Origin: Ecdyonurus torrentis
Taxonomy: Eukaryota; Arthropoda; Insecta; Ephemeroptera; Heptageniidae
Assembly: GCA_949318235.1 (NCBI GenBank)
Contig: OX439136.1
Location: 3,964,193 to 4,028,192 of the forward strand
Direction: 5' to 3'
DNA length: 64,000 nucleotides
How positions within the stretch are numbered: the first letter of the stretch is position 1; each line of letters opens with the position of its first letter. The position numbers were made by a program, and so were the translations under genes. Below the pieces are notes generated by a model that worked only from the letters and a program-made list of their open reading frames with translations, was not told where the DNA came from and ran no database searches. Positions 63,429 through 64,000 of this stretch are shown here, in pieces.

Positions 63429-64000
63429 TTACAACAATGACTTCACCTTAGGCTTCATCATTCTGTCTTCAATACACAAATTGTTGTAGTGTTCCACCAT
63501 TAACTCGATTGCTGGCAAAAGTTCTTTTACCTTCAACCATGTGACGGATGAGATGTAAATATTGTCCGCAGGATAACGTAGGAATGTATTTCCGAATTTC
63601 ACAAAGTTCAGAATGCCAATTTTCCTGAATTCTGCTGTGACCTTGAAAGGTCCATTGATCTCCCGAGATGATGCTAAATGTGGCTGCTTTCTGTGAATAA
63701 AATCGAAGTAATCGTTGTAAACATGCATATCAACCAGACAGTCAGATATGTACTGGAAATCGTATTTTAAAAAGTCACGTGCATACATGATGATTTCATT
63801 CATGCCATCCTCAATTACTATGGCAACTGTTTTCTTCTCTCTTGGATGATGTGATACGTAAAGGAAAACTTTGATGCAGATTGTCAGCCCAACCCTAAAT
63901 TCTGTTTTTAAGAACACTTTGCAGTCACCAGACTGCTTCGTCTTTTCTTCCTCGAACTCCATCTGCTTAAGTTGTGAATCAAAGGTGTGAGCAGTTCTCT
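63429..64000 (-). CDS. Protein of unknown function, open at the window edge
   Basis: The frame is open from the right edge through ATG 63962 ('MEFEEEKTKQSGDCKVFLKT') to a stop at 63429, so the true start may lie outside the window. About 190 codons are visible. The first part is charged; the middle 'KKTVAIVIEDGMNEIIMYAR' looks beta-rich; the end 'FGNTFLRYPADNIYISSVTW' and 'LKVKELLPAIELMVEHYNN' pairs strands with a helix. I do not recognise the family. It may be a further Polinton gene, since it has the same strand as and lies close to the ATPase. Confidence 0.55.
   Translation of the reverse strand, partial: RTAHTFDSQLKQMEFEEEKTKQSGDCKVFLKTEFRVGLTICIKVFLYVSHHPREKKTVAIVIEDGMNEIIMYARDFLKYDFQYISDCLVDMHVYNDYFDFIHRKQPHLASSREINGPFKVTAEFRKIGILNFVKFGNTFLRYPADNIYISSVTWLKVKELLPAIELMVEHYNNLCIEDRMMKPKVKSLL

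Larger units (their letters stand above)
49905..64000. mobile_element. Maverick/Polinton element (limits not resolved)
   Basis: Together the window holds the diagnostic Polinton set: protein-primed-type family B DNA polymerase, retroviral-type integrase with chromodomain, A32-like packaging ATPase, adenain-like cysteine protease, and major and minor jelly-roll capsid proteins. The polymerase is on the plus strand and converges on the minus-strand block. Terminal inverted repeats and the 6-bp target duplication expected for this group were not found; the right end may lie past the window, and the left end either just before 49905 or upstream of the RS gene. Several genes carry inactivating changes, so the copy is decaying. 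Confidence 0.93.

Overview
The window is AT-rich eukaryotic (metazoan, most likely invertebrate) DNA. GT-AG introns, several non-LTR retrotransposon remnants, a mariner relic, many TTAA-flanked and fold-back elements, long (TA)n, (CT)n, (AC)n and (GAAT)n microsatellites and a Maverick/Polinton element all point that way. I cannot name the species or phylum from the sequence.

Region 1-20 kb holds almost no host coding sequence. It carries dispersed repeats, an R2-like (RLE-type) retrotransposon remnant (2.7-3.7 kb), a ~900-bp inverted duplication plus a third copy of an ankyrin-like exon (3.9-6.5 kb), and a dense series of fold-back elements and MITEs (7.7-19.9 kb).

Region 20-42 kb holds two small head-to-head spliced genes, each apparently encoding a single-pass membrane protein (74 aa on the minus strand, 20080-20990; 59 aa on the plus strand, 23230-27117). 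Neither is visible as a long ORF, because the exons are tiny. Around them are hAT-like elements, TTAA MITEs, a mariner-like relic inserted in a TA array, CR1/L2-like reverse-transcriptase C-terminal fragments, a tRNA-derived SINE and several diverged duplications.

Region 42.9-49.3 kb is a multi-exon gene. Seven short exons lead into a 3.6-kb exon encoding a repeat-rich, RS-domain protein; all internal exons are phase 1-1 and multiples of three. Its large exon ends in a strong donor that joins in phase 0 to the acceptor of the next block.

Region 49.9-64 kb is a Maverick/Polinton. A protein-primed-type DNA polymerase B lies on the plus strand. On the minus strand, reading from the right edge, are a protein of unknown function at the window edge, a packaging ATPase, a 109-aa basic/hydrophobic protein, a 227-aa Polinton-type protein, a retroviral-type integrase with chromodomain, a minor capsid protein, a lysine-rich protein, the double-jelly-roll major capsid protein, an adenain-type protease and a ~270-codon unknown. 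Minus-strand genes are packed end to end with TAATG-type stop/start junctions. Integrase, major capsid, lysine-rich, 227-aa and 109-aa frames are intact; polymerase, protease, minor capsid and the 270-codon gene are broken; the ATPase has a stop at codon 3 of its expected start. A separate 1.86-kb transposable element sits between the ATPase and the 109-aa gene. The element's terminal repeats were not found, so its limits are unknown.

The two most unusual signals are (1) the apparent in-phase splicing of the RS-rich gene into the Polinton polymerase, whose exon has no usable upstream start of its own, and (2) about nine unrelated repeats, each saturated with its own short palindromic word.
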